64,000 nt of DNA from Coccinella septempunctata. Its lineage: Eukaryota; Arthropoda; Insecta; Coleoptera; Coccinellidae. The stretch is taken from NCBI RefSeq assembly GCF_907165205.1, contig NC_058195.1, positions 27,982,936-28,046,935 on the forward strand. Reading direction: 5' to 3'. The position numbers were made by a program, and so were the translations under genes. Below, piece after piece: positions 12,056 to 23,997 of this stretch (its first letter is position 1; every line of letters starts with the position of its first letter). Under the pieces are notes generated by a model. That model was not told the origin of the DNA. It saw nothing but the letters and a program-made list of their open reading frames with translations, and ran no database searches.

Positions 12056-13095
12056 TTCCACAGGTCAAGGTGAAGATAATATTGAGGAGATCGAGCAGTT
12101 GAAGCTAAATTAAAGGATTCGTCTCAAAATTTAAGCTTAAACTATTTTGCGAGTAGTAGTAGCTGTAGTTTTTAGAAGAAATTCATCCAAAACGTGACAA
12201 TCTCCTTGGAGAGAAAACATACTTCTTCACAAATAGGTATTACGTCATTACTGAGCCATCTGAATGATTTAAGGACCAATTGAATTGCCATTGCGTGCAG
12301 ATGGATTATGGCTACCTCAAACATAAAGGTCTAAATTTGTAATTGAAACTAATTTTTGGTGTTATGCAGCACCAAAGAGTATGTGAATCGTAGGTTTGCT
12401 CGTGAGTTATTTATTTTTTCATGATTGGGCTCCAAGAAAATCCTTAAAGCCCCAAAACTTTCCTCACCGGCTCTGGCTTGAGCCTGAGTCCGGGCCTATA
12501 AGTTCGATAAACTGGCTTTTTTTCGACATCTATTATTTCTTTTAAAGCAACGGAATTGTGTGTTGAAAATATTCCAGAAAATAAGGGAATAAGTAAATAG
12601 GCGAATAGTTTACCCAAGTAGGTTTTTGCTTATAAAATTTTGAGAGGCACAAGGAACTCACCAAGACCTTCGGCAAATCTCGAGGAAATCATATTTTCGG
12701 TTATCATGAATATGAAAATTGTGAATTTTACGTTGGATCGAAACTTTCAGAACATTATTGAAAGCACAGTAGGCGATTGAGTTCCGACCAATCAAATAAT
12801 TGCTTTATTTTGGTTAGCATTCAGAACTCGATTCGGTTCGAAGTAGTTGAACAGCGATGGTGTGGGAAGGCACGAGCTCAATCTGGAAAAATAAATGGCT
12901 GACCGTTTCGAACCGATCTGGACCATCGAAAAATCGAACCAAAACAGGCATAGTATAACTCGAAAAGTCCCCAAGTATGAAGAATTTGCAGGAACACACA
13001 AACGAAACCAGTTTTTTAATTTTTTTTATTTCTATCTCTTTGTGACATGAAATATAGTTACTGAAGCAAATTCAGTTCACGTCTTTTATTTTCAG
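12056..13095 (+). other. Upstream region of the hydrolase gene
   Basis: No repeat or protein is recognised. It ends in a good splice acceptor: the pyrimidine-rich TTTTATTTTCAG ends at 13095. An upstream exon, with a promoter and perhaps a signal peptide, should therefore lie in this stretch or farther left, beyond the LINE. I could not pick a donor site. Confidence 0.35.
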
Positions 13096-13101
13096 GGCAA
13101 T

Positions 13102-13346
13102 ATGGGCGATAGAGAAATACTAGCCAAAACAGTTTATGCTGAAGCTAGAGGAGAACCAGAGAAAGGATGGGAGAGTGTAGCATGGGTCATCAAGAATAGA
13201 GCGAATGCCAATCGTGAATACTGGGGAGGAAGCAATATCGGAAATGTTTGTCTTAAGGACAGGCAGTTCGAGTGTTGGAACGGTAAAAAAGATATTCATA
13301 TCGATGACCCTGCAACTTACGCAAGAATCAAGAGGATGACTGATAG
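13102..13346 (+). CDS. cwh: SleB-type cell-wall hydrolase, exon 1 (residues 1-81)
   Basis: This exon encodes the N-terminal two thirds of a Hydrolase_2 (SleB) domain. Bacterial members cut peptidoglycan as lytic transglycosylases. Visible motifs are AKTVYAEARGEPEKGW (residues 8-23, where E14 matches the presumed catalytic glutamate), SVAWVIKNRA (25-34), WGGSNIGNVCL (41-51) and QFECW (55-59). The exon ends ACTGATAG|GTAT after two bases of an Arg codon, giving a proper donor at 13347. The ATG at 13102 lies 6 bases past the acceptor at 13095 and in frame with it, so the true start could be in an upstream exon. With exon 2 it gives a 129-residue protein without breaks. Bacterial-type genes of this family are reported in ladybird beetles; a role against bacteria is inferred. 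Confidence 0.85.
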
Positions 13347-13689
13347 GTATATATCTTTCCACCACTGAGAAAAATTTCCTCGAATTTCAGTTAGGTTTTC
13401 AGAAGTATGTAGGTATAATTCCTCGTCTGTATGTTCTATCGTGACCTCGTATTTGACTATGTAATGTAATGAAGAATATATACGCTTTTGTTATTTTCAA
13501 TGGGATTTTACATACCTATTTCCAACTGTATGTCTATCATCTCGTGGGAGTTCTCATTTGTAAACCCTTTTTTCTGTTATCTGTTAGGCGTGATGAAAAA
13601 TGTTTTCATTCCGCCTAACAGAAATGTTCGTAAAATACAGGCTGTTCCGTGAACAAGTCAAACAAAATATTGAGTTTAATGACCTTCAA

Positions 13690-16535
13690 TTTGATTTTTT
13701 TTCTTAATAAGGTGAAGGATGAAGAAAAACAGTCAGATGAAAATTGTGCCGACGTTTCGATTATATTCAAATCATCTTCGGGTCTCTGAAAGAGCAATAT
13801 GAGAATATAATACAACAATACAGAATGGCTATCTTGAAGTGAAAAGAAATCAGGGACCTTGAATTTGGACCATTACATACTGACTTTTAACAAATACTCA
13901 AATATATAAACACATATCAAAATCTTTTCTGACAATACGAACAAAAGACAATGAATCAACACTAAGAAGAACAAAAAGAATACATATATACCAAGAAATG
14001 ATCAAGTAGAAATGGTGACTCACATCATTGATTGATTCCTATTGTCCACTACAGAAACACGTAAAATAGTGCCATTGTTGAATTCAGGTAGGTACGACGA
14101 AGCATGAAGGATCCAGCCATGAGGAAAACTGAAATCTAAACACCGTGTAGAAACCTTCAATACATCATACGGTGCAAAGGTGGAGAATGCATGCTGATTC
14201 ACGATTCAAGAAAGTTTCCGTTCATAAAACATAGAATCACGAGGAAATTCCTTCTTAATGATCATTAATGCAGCCATTTTTTTTTTAAATAGGCGGTATT
14301 CAAATTCTCAATATCAGTTCTTTTATTTATGGAATTGTTATTGTGCAGAATTGATACCATTTCATGTATCAATCTTTTATTTTTATTTTGCCGATGCTCG
14401 TTGAATTGTCAAAATCAAAAGCGTGAAGCTTTATAAGGGAGTACTCGCAGCTAAGGCCGTGTTATTCTCTCCTCCTGCTTGGGACAGGAAAAGGAAAAGG
14501 CAGCCTTGCAAGCGCGTAATTCTGCAGTTCAAACATCACTATGTCAGTAGCTATATTATATTGGAGCCAAACAGTTGCCCATACCGAGACAGAAATCCTT
14601 TAAATATATCTTTACATCTTTAACAAAGATGTAGTTTGAAGCCTTGGCTACAAATTTACTGAGGTTATAAAGCGGACTGCCCACGAAACTAACAATAAAT
14701 TGGCCGAAGCGAAACACCACTCTTGTGTACTTTAGACAAGAATTATATTTTCGGACTCACGCCATTTCCACTACGCAAAAATTCGTATGTTGATACGTCA
14801 ATATGGTTCAGCTTATAAAGTTCGCTTAATGTTTTGTTGAGGCTGTTTTGAACTTTTTTGGTTGGATCACATGGAAGTTTTTTATATGTTTTCATCATCG
14901 AGGATTTAGGAAGCATTGCCATTGTATTGGTCCCTATTCATCGCTACAGTGAAATTACCTTTGTCGCTTTCCACAACTAATACATCCTTATGATTTTTAA
15001 AGAAATGTTTTGTTTCCCTGATACACTGGGTACACTCGTTTTCACAAAAAGAAAGGGCATACTCAGTGTCAAGCAGTAATTTTTTGAAGGGTGGAGGATT
15101 GAATTAATTGTAAGGCAAATTGAAATTTCCGCCCAAACTAAGAAGATATTGAATATTTGTTGGTATATCAATATCAGTAAGATTAATGAACCGACAAGCA
15201 TTGATGTGTGACTTGGCAGCTGAGCACGCCACAAGGCCATAACCTTGGGCTGTCTTCACTCTAGGAAACTTTCGACTCTAATGAATTTCCTGACGGATCG
15301 AAAAAGCATAGTTTTTTGAATCTCAACCTTCGCGCCGTATGATGTATTGAAGCATTGAAGGGTTCTTCACGGTGATAAGATTTCAGTTTCCCTCATGTCT
15401 CGATCCTTAATGCTTCGTCGTATTTTAAAGTGGTACTATTTTACGTGTTCTCGAGTGAACAATAGGAGTCAACCGATGATGTGAGTCACCATTTTTAACT
15501 ACTTGATCATTTCTTGGTATACAGGGTGTACCTAAATTGAACGTACAAACGAAAAGGGGAGATTCCTTAAGTGAGTTTAAGAAAATAGTCCCATAAACAT
15601 GGGGTCACAAACGTTTCGTTTTCGAGATACAGAGTGTTGAAGTTTGAAATTTTTTTCAAGTTTTTTTCTCATAGTATCTACACTTCACAAGATATTCAAC
15701 TGAAATTTGGCATAGATATTACATTTTAGAGTTCTCACCACGTGATATGGCAATTTCGATAGAAGATCTACAGGGTGATATTTTTTCTGGAACACTGCCA
15801 CCTGTTCTTCTGCAGAACTTTTTTTTGGTGAGCAACTGTTAATTTGAAAAAATGTAAAAAGAAGCTTTGTTCTTATACTGAACTTTTCGGTCTTTTGTAG
15901 TTTTGTCGTATCTACCAACGATTTCGAGAAAAAAAATTTTGAACGATTCTCTCGAAATTCTCGTGAAAATCCAAATTATGATGGGAAGGCCACCTTGTAA
16001 GCTGTGGTGAATGAATCACCCTGTAGATCTTCTATCGAAATTGCCATGTCACGTGGTGAGAACTCTAAAATGTAATATCTATGCCAAATTTCAATTGAAT
16101 ATCTTGTGAAGTGTAGATACTATGAGAAAAAAACTTGAAAAAAATTCAAATTTCAACACTCTGTATCTCGAAAACGAAACGTTTGCGACCCCATGTTTAT
16201 GGGACTTTTTTTTCTTAAACTCACTCAAGGAATCTCCCCTTTTCGTTTGTACGTTCAATTTAGGAACACCCTGTATATGTATTTTCTTTTTGTTCTTTTT
16301 AGTGTTGATTCATTGTCGTTCGTTCATATTGTCAGAAAATATTTCGATATGTGTTTATATTTCTGAATATTTGTTTAAAGTCAGTAATAAAGTTCAAGAT
16401 CCCTGATTTCTTTTCACTTCAAGATGGCATGATATCCTTATACTGCTCTTTCAGACACTCGAAGATGATTCAAATATAGTCGAAACTTCGGCAGAGTTTT
16501 CATCTGATTTCCTTCATCCTTGACCTCCACCAATA
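13690..16535 (-). mobile_element. Penelope-like element relic with inverted arms
   Basis: A left arm (about 13690-14200) is repeated inverted at about 15380-15521 plus 16274-16535, the right arm being split by MITE G. Between the arms, the minus strand from 15240 down to about 14640 reads a broken Penelope N-terminal/RT region. Recognisable pieces are NLTDIDIPTNIQYLLSLGGNF, then ESDKGNFTVAMNRDQY, with stops and shifts after that. Penelope elements often carry terminal repeats in direct or inverted order. Both arms contain a (C)GAAGATGATT...GTCGAAAC-type hammerhead-like motif. No intact protein remains. Confidence 0.65.
15522..16273. mobile_element. 752-bp palindromic TA-flanked MITE (G)
   Basis: It starts CAGGGTGTACC and ends GGAACACCCTG, flanked by TA (15520-15521, 16274-16275). 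Arms of about 260 bp are near-perfect inverted copies, and a second CAGGGTGAT terminus lies inside each arm at about 15770 and 16025. It is non-coding and is inserted in the right arm of the Penelope relic. Confidence 0.75.
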
Positions 16536-17100
16536 ATTGATTTGAATACCAATGATTATGCGGAGAAGTAAAAAAGACAATTAAGTACACGAAATTCCTT
16601 TTCAGTGTGTTCTGAAAAAATTTAATATTTTCGAGTTTTCGTCACTCCTGGTTATACTGGTAGTAGCTATTGACTTGGTGTACCCAATAGATGATCGCAT
16701 TTCTAGATTTTCTGTCAAATTTCAATGCGATTTCCATCATGACCTTGAGTCAGTACACATGAGTGAGCACTAAAAAACTAGTTTTTTAAATATATTTGAA
16801 CTTTTAGACTTAAGACAAAAAGTTTCCATCCGAGAGGATCACAAAGATGATCACTTAGCGTTTGACGTTAGCAGGAGGTAATTTTCAGAAACTATTATTG
16901 AAGCCTTTTTGTACGTGTTTCCCTCTAATTTTGATGAAGGAGTTTCGCCGAGGATTCACAAAAAAATATAGAATTTCCATATGGGTTTTTATCAAAGACT
17001 TCCTCATTTCATATGGAAACCTACATTTCTTTTTCCGAAAAATGATTCTACCCAAAAAAAATCTTCACAAAATCACAGTTATTGCATTTTTATTCGTAAA

Positions 17101-17252
17101 GCCCGTTTGCAACAGCCGAGAATTCTCTAGAAAATTTACTCGAGAATTCATACGCAGTGAATTCTTTACCGTTACATACGTAGTGTTCAGTTGTGCATAC
17201 AAAATAACCTCTTCGTTTTCTTACCAAAATATGATAGAGAATTCTCCAGCGA
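17101..17252. mobile_element. Truncated copy of MITE D (D2)
   Basis: It begins GCCCGTTTGCAACAGCCGAG as D1 does and follows it to GAGAATTCTCCAG, but the last part of the right terminus is lost. The left flank is GTAAA, so TTAA is no longer intact. Confidence 0.6.
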
Positions 17253-18454
17253 AGAACCAATATGAAAATTGAACCAAAAGATGTGCTCAAAGTTCTGACC
17301 ATTCATACGAATGACTAGTTATATATAGTAATATTCTTTGTCGATACGGGCAGTTGCTTACAACATATTTTTTAACCTTCCCGAAACATGCCAATCTAAA
17401 GGTAGCCGCGCGATTCTGCGGCTACGTATCGTTCACTGCTTTCATTGTAATTATATGGACCCGTTGTCAATCGCGCGGCTGTAGCGTTACGACTGCAGCT
17501 GCCTAAGCGGCTCTGGCGACGCGACTGCCAAAAAGCAGTCTAGTCGCTACAGTATCCGCGAATTGTCAATATTTCGTGTATGAATTATTGTAATCAATTT
17601 CTTTCATGAAGTTTCTCAGCCGTTGAATTCAAAAAATTAACTGAATATGTCTTAAGATAAGATAACACATTTTGATTGATTGATACTTTATTGGGAAAGA
17701 AATTTATTATGTGACGCGATTCGTCAAAAGAGTTATGAACACTGCATTTTGGGAACATTAATTTCTGTAATTCGATTCTTCCTACAAAATTTTGCCGAGT
17801 TGAAATTCAAGAACTCAATCAATTAAGTTTTCCCTCCATTAATTCGTGATAGTCATGAATCAGTGCAGAGAGGCTGAAACGTACATATGTTACGGGCAAT
17901 GTAAATAATTGAGCATTGTTTATAATGCCCGGGCAATTTAAAAAGTTCCCAAGAGGATATGACAAAATGATTAATTATGTTGCAAATATTACATTGCCCG
18001 GTCATTATCATCATGCTTAAAATCAGGTGATCAATTCAAAAATCATATATTATTTATATTTCTTATAAAAAAGATCAAATTTTCACATACCTAACTGACA
18101 AAGTAACAAGCAAAACATAACACATAAAATTTCACATGCTGACAAACAAACTGGTGGCGATTAAATAAGTACAAACAAAACTTAAGTCCAAATAAAAATA
18201 ATGTATTAGATATGTACGTACTTACAAATTTATATTTACAGAAATGTAAATACGTAGCAATACAGGGTCTATTTATTAGAGCAGCTTCCACTTTGGTGAC
18301 ATTTCGAGTAACATTACTTTTTTTCCTTGACACTTGCGCTCGTCGGATTTTCAGCTACCTTTACCCCTATGTCCTAATTGGCAAAGGATCGCGCGATCAG
18401 GCGATGGCGTTGGTAGTTTGATCGCGCGATGAAAAAAATCAAACGTGAACAAAT

Positions 18455-18512
18455 AAAGCTGGATGTCCTAATACAGCATCAAAAAAGCTGGATGTCCTAA
18501 TACAGCATCAAA
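18455..18512. repeat. 29-bp tandem duplication
   Basis: Two identical adjacent copies of a 29-bp unit containing GCTGGATGTCCTAATACAGC. Confidence 0.85.
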
Positions 18513-18554
18513 TTGGCTCGCGCGAAGGATGAGGACGCGAAAATTGCTACAAAA

Positions 18555-18979
18555 CCGAAGTAAGCTTTTTATTGCTATATCAAATTTTGGCAATTTCTTC
18601 ATGCATGAGAATGTTTTTTTTTTCAACCGGAAACGATGCCTCGTACAGCAAAAAGTCGGAAGACCAAATTTGCTCCGAATTGAATCAGGATTTGAATAGT
18701 AATTTTTATTTTCGGAAAAACCAGTGGCGTATCATTTCGTTATCTGAAAATATCCAGTCTCGCTGCAGTACGGACGCTCAAAACCTATGTCTCAAATTTC
18801 ATAAAAATATTTCGAGCACTGTAAAAGTTATCAATAAAAAACATTTTTTTTCTATAATTTTAACACCCCGTATCTCGGAGAGGAAGCATTTCTCGACATA
18901 TGTTTATATGACAAACTAGGGCTTATTTTTTATATAGAATACGTGGTTGAAATTTCTTGGTTACGATCTGGACCACCCT
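18555..18979. mobile_element. Right half of a TA-type MITE
   Basis: It ends GGACCACCCTGTATA, like other CAGGGTG-ended MITEs here, and carries the usual TATCTCGGAGAGGAAGC-like block. The matching left terminus is not found, so it is truncated. It sits at the 5' break of the LINE that follows. Confidence 0.45.
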
Positions 18980-21290
18980 GTATAGACCACCTTCAGGTGA
19001 CTACCATTTATTTCTGAGAACTATAGAGTATGTTCTAAATTACTGTGCTACTATATCTGATGTTATCTTTCTTTGTGGCGATCTGAATGTAGATTATCTT
19101 GTTGATGATACCAGGAAGAAGCTCTTGAAAGATTTGTTTTTAAGCTTTAATTTAAATGTAGAATCTCTTGAGCCCACAAGTGTATTTACTGATAAATGGG
19201 GTAATACATCGTCCACTAAGGTGGAATACATTGTTAATAATGTCTGTGTAGATGTCAGGGAATCGTTTATCAGTGACCACAGAACTGTGATTCTTGACTA
19301 TTACTCACAAAGCGGGTTCGACCTTGATAATGACTATACTAGAATCTCCAGATGTGTTTCGCCGGACAACCTAGAGTACCTTTCTTTGCTTGTTGGGCAG
19401 GGAGAGTTTGGGATCATATAGGGTCACCAATCGATTGACATTAAGTTTGAACATTTTATTTATATACTTAAAACGCTTATGGACTTAGCTTGTCCTTTAA
19501 GAAGGAATCATTATTCAGTTTGTAAGAGACCCACATGGATAAATCTCGATGTTCTGGAGGCCAGGGACCGCCTGAAAAACCTTCACTGGCTCACTAAAAA
19601 TTTGAAAACATCAGTTTCGAGAGAAGTCTACAAAACTCCAAAATCCGAATATTCCCAGGTAATAAGAAGAACTAAATCGAATTTTACCAAAAACATCATT
19701 CTCACATCCGAGAATTTAAACAAAACTGTTTGGCATATGGTTGGTCATAAGCTTGGAAAGGATAGTGGAAAATTCAAATCTTTATCCATCATTCAGAATG
19801 GAGAACGCGTTTTGTGCCCAAAGCTTCTGGCAGAAGCATTTGGAAAATATTTCGCAGAAGTTAATAAACAGTCAATTCTTGACTTCTTCGAGAACAATAT
19901 CTCGAAAAATTGTACCACTCAGATATTGCTCAACTGTAGCTTTTATTTATTTCCGGTGACTGCGGATGAGGTACTGTCAATTATAAGAAGTCTCAAGAAC
20001 AGCAAAAGCCCAGGGCTAGATTATATCTCGTCGATAATTCTCAAATCAGTGGCGCATTCCATCTCAGAACATGTGGCACATTTTATAAATTCGTCTGTGT
20101 CGGCTGGAATTTTCCCATCTATACTAAAGCAGGCCAAGGTCATTCCATTTTGAGTCAATTATCGACAGTTTTTGAAAGAATAATGCACCATCGTATGAGT
20201 GAATTCCTGACCAAATTTACAGTACTGTCTAAGCAACAACATGGCTTTAGAGTTGGTAGGTCCACTCAGACGGCATGCACTGAATTCGTGGAATTTGTGT
20301 ACGATAGTCTGGACAAGGGTGCTCATGTCGCAGGGATCTTTTTTGATCTTTCACGTGCGTTCGACTGTCTTCAACATAAATTAAACCAAATAGGTTTCAG
20401 AGGCATAATTCTGGATTGGATTCTGAGCAACCTCTCTAATCGTTCCATATATGTCCATGTAGGGGAACACGTTTCTACCGAGTATGAGTACAATCTTGGT
20501 GTCCCTCAGGGATCGGTTCTTGGACCACTTATTTTTATTCTGTTCATGAATGACTTGCCTGAATATCTTGTAGAGTGCATTCTGATTCTCTTCGCAGAGA
20601 GAAAAAATGTGAGATGGTGATCCATCTCTTCAATAAGTGGTGCAGAACTAATTCACTCATCATGAATGTGGATAAGACTTAAGTGATCCGATTCCGCTTA
20701 CGGGATTCGTTATCAGTTTCGCCGTTGGTTCTCAGTACTCAGGGGGAAGCTCTGAAATATCTCGAATGCATCAGATTCCTTTGGGTTGTATGTAGACGAG
20801 TTTCTGAGATGGAATTTCCATATTGAACATCTAGCAAAAAAATTGAACCGGTCTTTTTACGCCATTCATCGTCTAAAATACTCACTACCCATGGATGCAT
20901 TAATAAGTATACTACGGTATGGTAAACTGTCACTTTCGTTATAATATAGTTTTATGGGGAAGGTCTTCTGATAGCGACCGAATTTTCATTGCCCAGAAGA
21001 AGATCATTAGATTAATTTTCAATCTGCGTCCTCAAGAGTCCTGTAGACCGACATTTAAGAATTTTGGAATCCTGACATTTCCATCTCTTTACATCTTAAA
21101 CTGTCTCCTGCATGTAAAATATAACATCAATATCCTTATGATGTGTTCTGACTTTTACCAATATCAGACAAGACATAGAAGCATCGTCTGCATACCACGA
21201 CATAACACAAGCAGATATGAGACAATCATCGCTAGATATCAAAACTTTCAAAAAAAAGATCTGATGTATGTTAGCTGATAAATGCTTTTA
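18980..21290 (+). pseudogene. 5'-truncated LINE in the hydrolase intron
   Basis: The endonuclease C-terminal part (18957-19421) shows YRPPSGDYHLFL, FLCGDLNVDYL and ISDHRTVILDYY. The pre-RT and first RT motifs follow (19479-20153, with NSKSPGLDYISSIIL). The main RT block is at 20150-20620, with QHGFRVGRSTQTA, FFDLSRAFDCLQH and GVPQGSVLGPLIF. The catalytic FADD has decayed to FAER and the frame then breaks. The tail region (20919-21278) has LWGRSSDSDRIFIAQKKIIR. The type is CR1/Jockey-like. It reads in the same direction as the hydrolase gene. Confidence 0.8.
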
Positions 21291-22159
21291 CAGCACTCAG
21301 GAGTTTCTTTCTTTATCAAATTGCCCAATTTTAATGGTCATTATTCATAAGAACCAAGCATTATGAATACTGACCTAAATAATTACATTGCCCGTAACAT
21401 ATGTACAGACTGTAGACCGGTTTCGTGATTATCGTCCCTCATCAGTATAGTGCAGTGTAACACATCTCAACCGGAGGATGGTGTCCATTTCAGATATTTC
21501 CATGGTGCCCGTGGCACTTGCCGGCTCTGATATTTTTCAATTCTCTTTTCATATTTGTGTTTGGTATAAAAGGAAGTACAATCGGGATAAATTTCAACAA
21601 GTTCGGATGAAATTTTATTTCGCTGTGGACATGTTAAAAAAAAGTTGTATTCGATGTATGAAGGAATTTCTTCACAGAAATTCTTCGAAAATTGTTTTAG
21701 TTCAAAAAATGAAATTCAATTTGGCAACCGAGAAAAAAAATCACGCACATTACAGGTTTTCCGCCATTTTGTAAAACTTTTTCGGAGTTCTTCATGTTTT
21801 TTGAATTGAGCACTCAAACATACTCAGATGTGACTAGAAACTGTTACTTTGAGGTTTATACATAACTGACCACACTCATATTGCTCACATGCGACGTTGA
21901 ACACCCTGTATCTCGCTTATGCGTCGAAAACATGGTATATGTCATAAAGCAAAAATGATTCTCCCGATGTCATTTGCCGACCGTATATGGTTGTCCAGTT
22001 TATGATGAAACATTCTGTATATTTGTTTATATATGGAGTGGCAAAAAATACCTCAGAACCCTTTGCTATAATTCAATAATTTATAAAGACCTTGTAGTTT
22101 TTTTTTCAAGAATTATGGCAACAAATCGAAAGAATCTGAATCAGTTAATTTTTTGACAG

Positions 22160-22304
22160 AATATTTGATGAACCAATGAGGAACGATCCTACAGGAGGAT
22201 GTGATCATTATAACAACCCCAAGAAAGAGGGATACCCTGCCTGGACAAGAAACTGCGATCGTGTAATGAAAGTTGGAAACCATGTTTTCTACAAGCAGAA
22301 ATGA
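22160..22304 (+). CDS. cwh: SleB-type cell-wall hydrolase, exon 2 (residues 82-129)
   Basis: After the acceptor TTTTGACAG (22159), this exon completes the split Arg codon and gives the C-terminal third of the Hydrolase_2 domain. Motifs are DPTGGCDHYNNP (residues 91-102), PAWTRNC (108-114) and GNHVFYK (121-127), then TGA at 22302-22304. The order and spacing match bacterial SleB-like enzymes, where the DPTGGADHY and GxHxFY blocks close the fold. Cysteines at 50, 58, 96 and 114 could form disulfides in a secreted protein. The exon joins exon 1 in phase without error, which argues for an intact, selected gene despite the transposon-filled intron. Confidence 0.85.
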
Positions 22305-22346
22305 ATTATCAACTCTGGAAAACCCATGGTGTAAAATCTAACAGAG

Positions 22347-22396
22347 GAGGAGGTGAAATCTGATACACTGTATATAGAGTATCAGATTTCATCTCA
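22347..22396 (+). promoter_or_regulatory. Long hairpin in the hydrolase 3' region
   Basis: GAAATCTGATAC (22355-22366) is exactly inverted at 22379-22390 across a 12-nt loop. The pairing extends four more bases with one G-U pair, then partly beyond. It starts about 50 bases past the stop codon. It could be a 3' UTR structure or the remnant of a small inverted-repeat element. Confidence 0.6.
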
Positions 22397-23497
22397 TCTC
22401 TGTTTGAAATTATATTTCGTGAATGTATCAAATAATGAATATATATTGAGTTGATAACGAATTTGGTAGTATAAATATTTTGATGTTAAAATATATAGAT
22501 TATCTATTCCATACCATGCAAGTTCTTTTTTTATTCCTTCATAATCCTTATACGTTCTAAGCTCTTTTGAATTATTCAATTTCGAATTATTGACTGAAAA
22601 TTAAGATCCATCGATTTAAGAAAGTCAGCTTCCACACTTTTACAAAAGAACATCTCCTAATCTTAGATATCTCAGATATCAAAAGGATTCATGGGATACC
22701 CCTGTCTTTTCTCTGAAAATTTAATGCTGTTTCAGAAGTTTGAACAAAGATTTTGAAATGCATACTCTAACCTCATGAAACAGAGGTTTTCTGATTATTG
22801 CTTCAGAATAATCATCAAGAATAAAGAAAATTGAGAGTTACTGTCAATGTCTTTCAAGTCTTCCAGTTTCTTCACTGCGACAAAATATGTCAGTGTTTTA
22901 ACGCATTTAATATTGCGCCGTGAGATTTTGTCGATTTTCTTTTCCACATTCTTTTGACGGAGATAGGACATTTTTGAAGCATGATTTCTAACCTAATGGA
23001 TTAATTACAAGTAATCAAATAATCGTTGGATGTTTTGTACTACTTATTTGACAAGCTGACAAGATGTTTTTCCTTCAACATCAAATGGAAGTTTTTGAAA
23101 GAGGAGAGTCGACAAGGTTTTTTATTGTATCAGGGTTTTTTATTCCTTTTTTTACCTGTCTATTGTATGTATATGTTTATTCTGAATTTCTCTGTTTCTT
23201 GATACTATTATATTGTTACGTCCTAATCCTCTGAATGCGCCCCTGCCTCCTCTCGGAAACAATGTAATGGAAGAATGAAAGACTCGCGCCGTTACCCCAC
23301 GGCAGTTTGTGTTCTAATAGAGAGCAAAGTGAACAGTGCATTCCGGACGGGAATAAGATGAAACGTACATCCGTACATCATTCATAAAGTGATCCTCGGG
23401 TAGTTCAAAAATACCCCAAATGTTGGGTTTTACAACGTCCGCGTTTGACTGACAATAATAATAATAATCAAAAAGGGGGTTTTCTAAGTGGAAAGAA
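22397..23497. other. Intergenic, no gene seen
   Basis: AT-rich to about 23210. From 23215 to 23470 comes a GC-richer block starting TGTTACGTCC and ending in (AAT)n, possibly the end of a retroelement, but no protein or paired terminus is visible. Confidence 0.4.
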
Positions 23498-23997
23498 GAC
23501 ATAACGCCGATAAACTCTTAAAATATATTTGGCTACGTTTCGTAGACTTTCATCTACTTCATCAGGCCCAAAAAACACAAAACAGTACAGTAAAATTCAC
23601 TTCTATAAATTTGAGCTTTTTTAACAGATTTCGAACATACATCAAAAGCTTCCATCAGTTATCAATAATTATAAAATCAACAACATCCACGCACATCAAA
23701 ATTAAAATCAAGCACTATCAGAACTAGAATATTCCAGAATAAGTCACAGAACAGAGAATAGCCGAGAATAGCAGAGAATAGGAACTGTCAACGACACACC
23801 ACAGACACTAATTATCAATATTCTTCTCTTGGAGGCCAAAGCCTCAATCAACATTGTCTTAAATTTATATATTTAGTTAGAATAGAATTGTATAAAATTT
23901 GCTTAATTGTTCGGTATCAGATCTGAAATTAACAGACTAATTAATGTTTATATGGTTACAAACAAACAAATGGTCTACTCCACTATATATTTAAATT

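Larger units (their letters stand above)
17882..21405. mobile_element. Inverted-repeat element H holding a LINE
   Basis: GTACATATGTTACGGGCAAT at the left end is exactly inverted at the right end (21383-21405), and looser similarity extends about 90 bp inward (TTCATAATGC, GGGCAATTT). Inside are a 29-bp tandem duplication (18455-18512), a MITE end and a LINE. Because GTAC is self-complementary, the target duplication cannot be fixed. The family is unknown. Confidence 0.5.
13347..22159 (+). other. 8.8 kb intron of the hydrolase gene
   Basis: It begins GTATAT and ends in a pyrimidine-rich tract with TTTTGACAG, which fits U2-type splicing. It is filled with a Penelope-like relic (13690-16535), a MITE copy (17101-17252), and an inverted-repeat element holding a LINE (17882-21405). 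No other host exon was found. The stretches 16540-17100, 17253-17881 and 21410-22159 show only AT-rich sequence, a GC-rich 16-bp inverted repeat (17401-17484) and scraps of CACCCTGTATCT-type MITE ends. Confidence 0.75.

Noticed and set aside
13120..13365. 81-codon frame opposite hydrolase exon 1
   Set aside because: Antisense shadow of a well-supported coding exon.
13102..13368. Single-exon 88-residue hydrolase as read to the first stop
   Set aside because: It would lack the DPTGG and GxHxFY blocks; the donor at 13347 and the matching exon at 22160 explain the premature stop.
14423..14623. 66-codon frame with a basic stretch (WDRKRKRQPCKR)
   Set aside because: It lies on the opposite strand to the Penelope remnant within its body and has no support as a gene.
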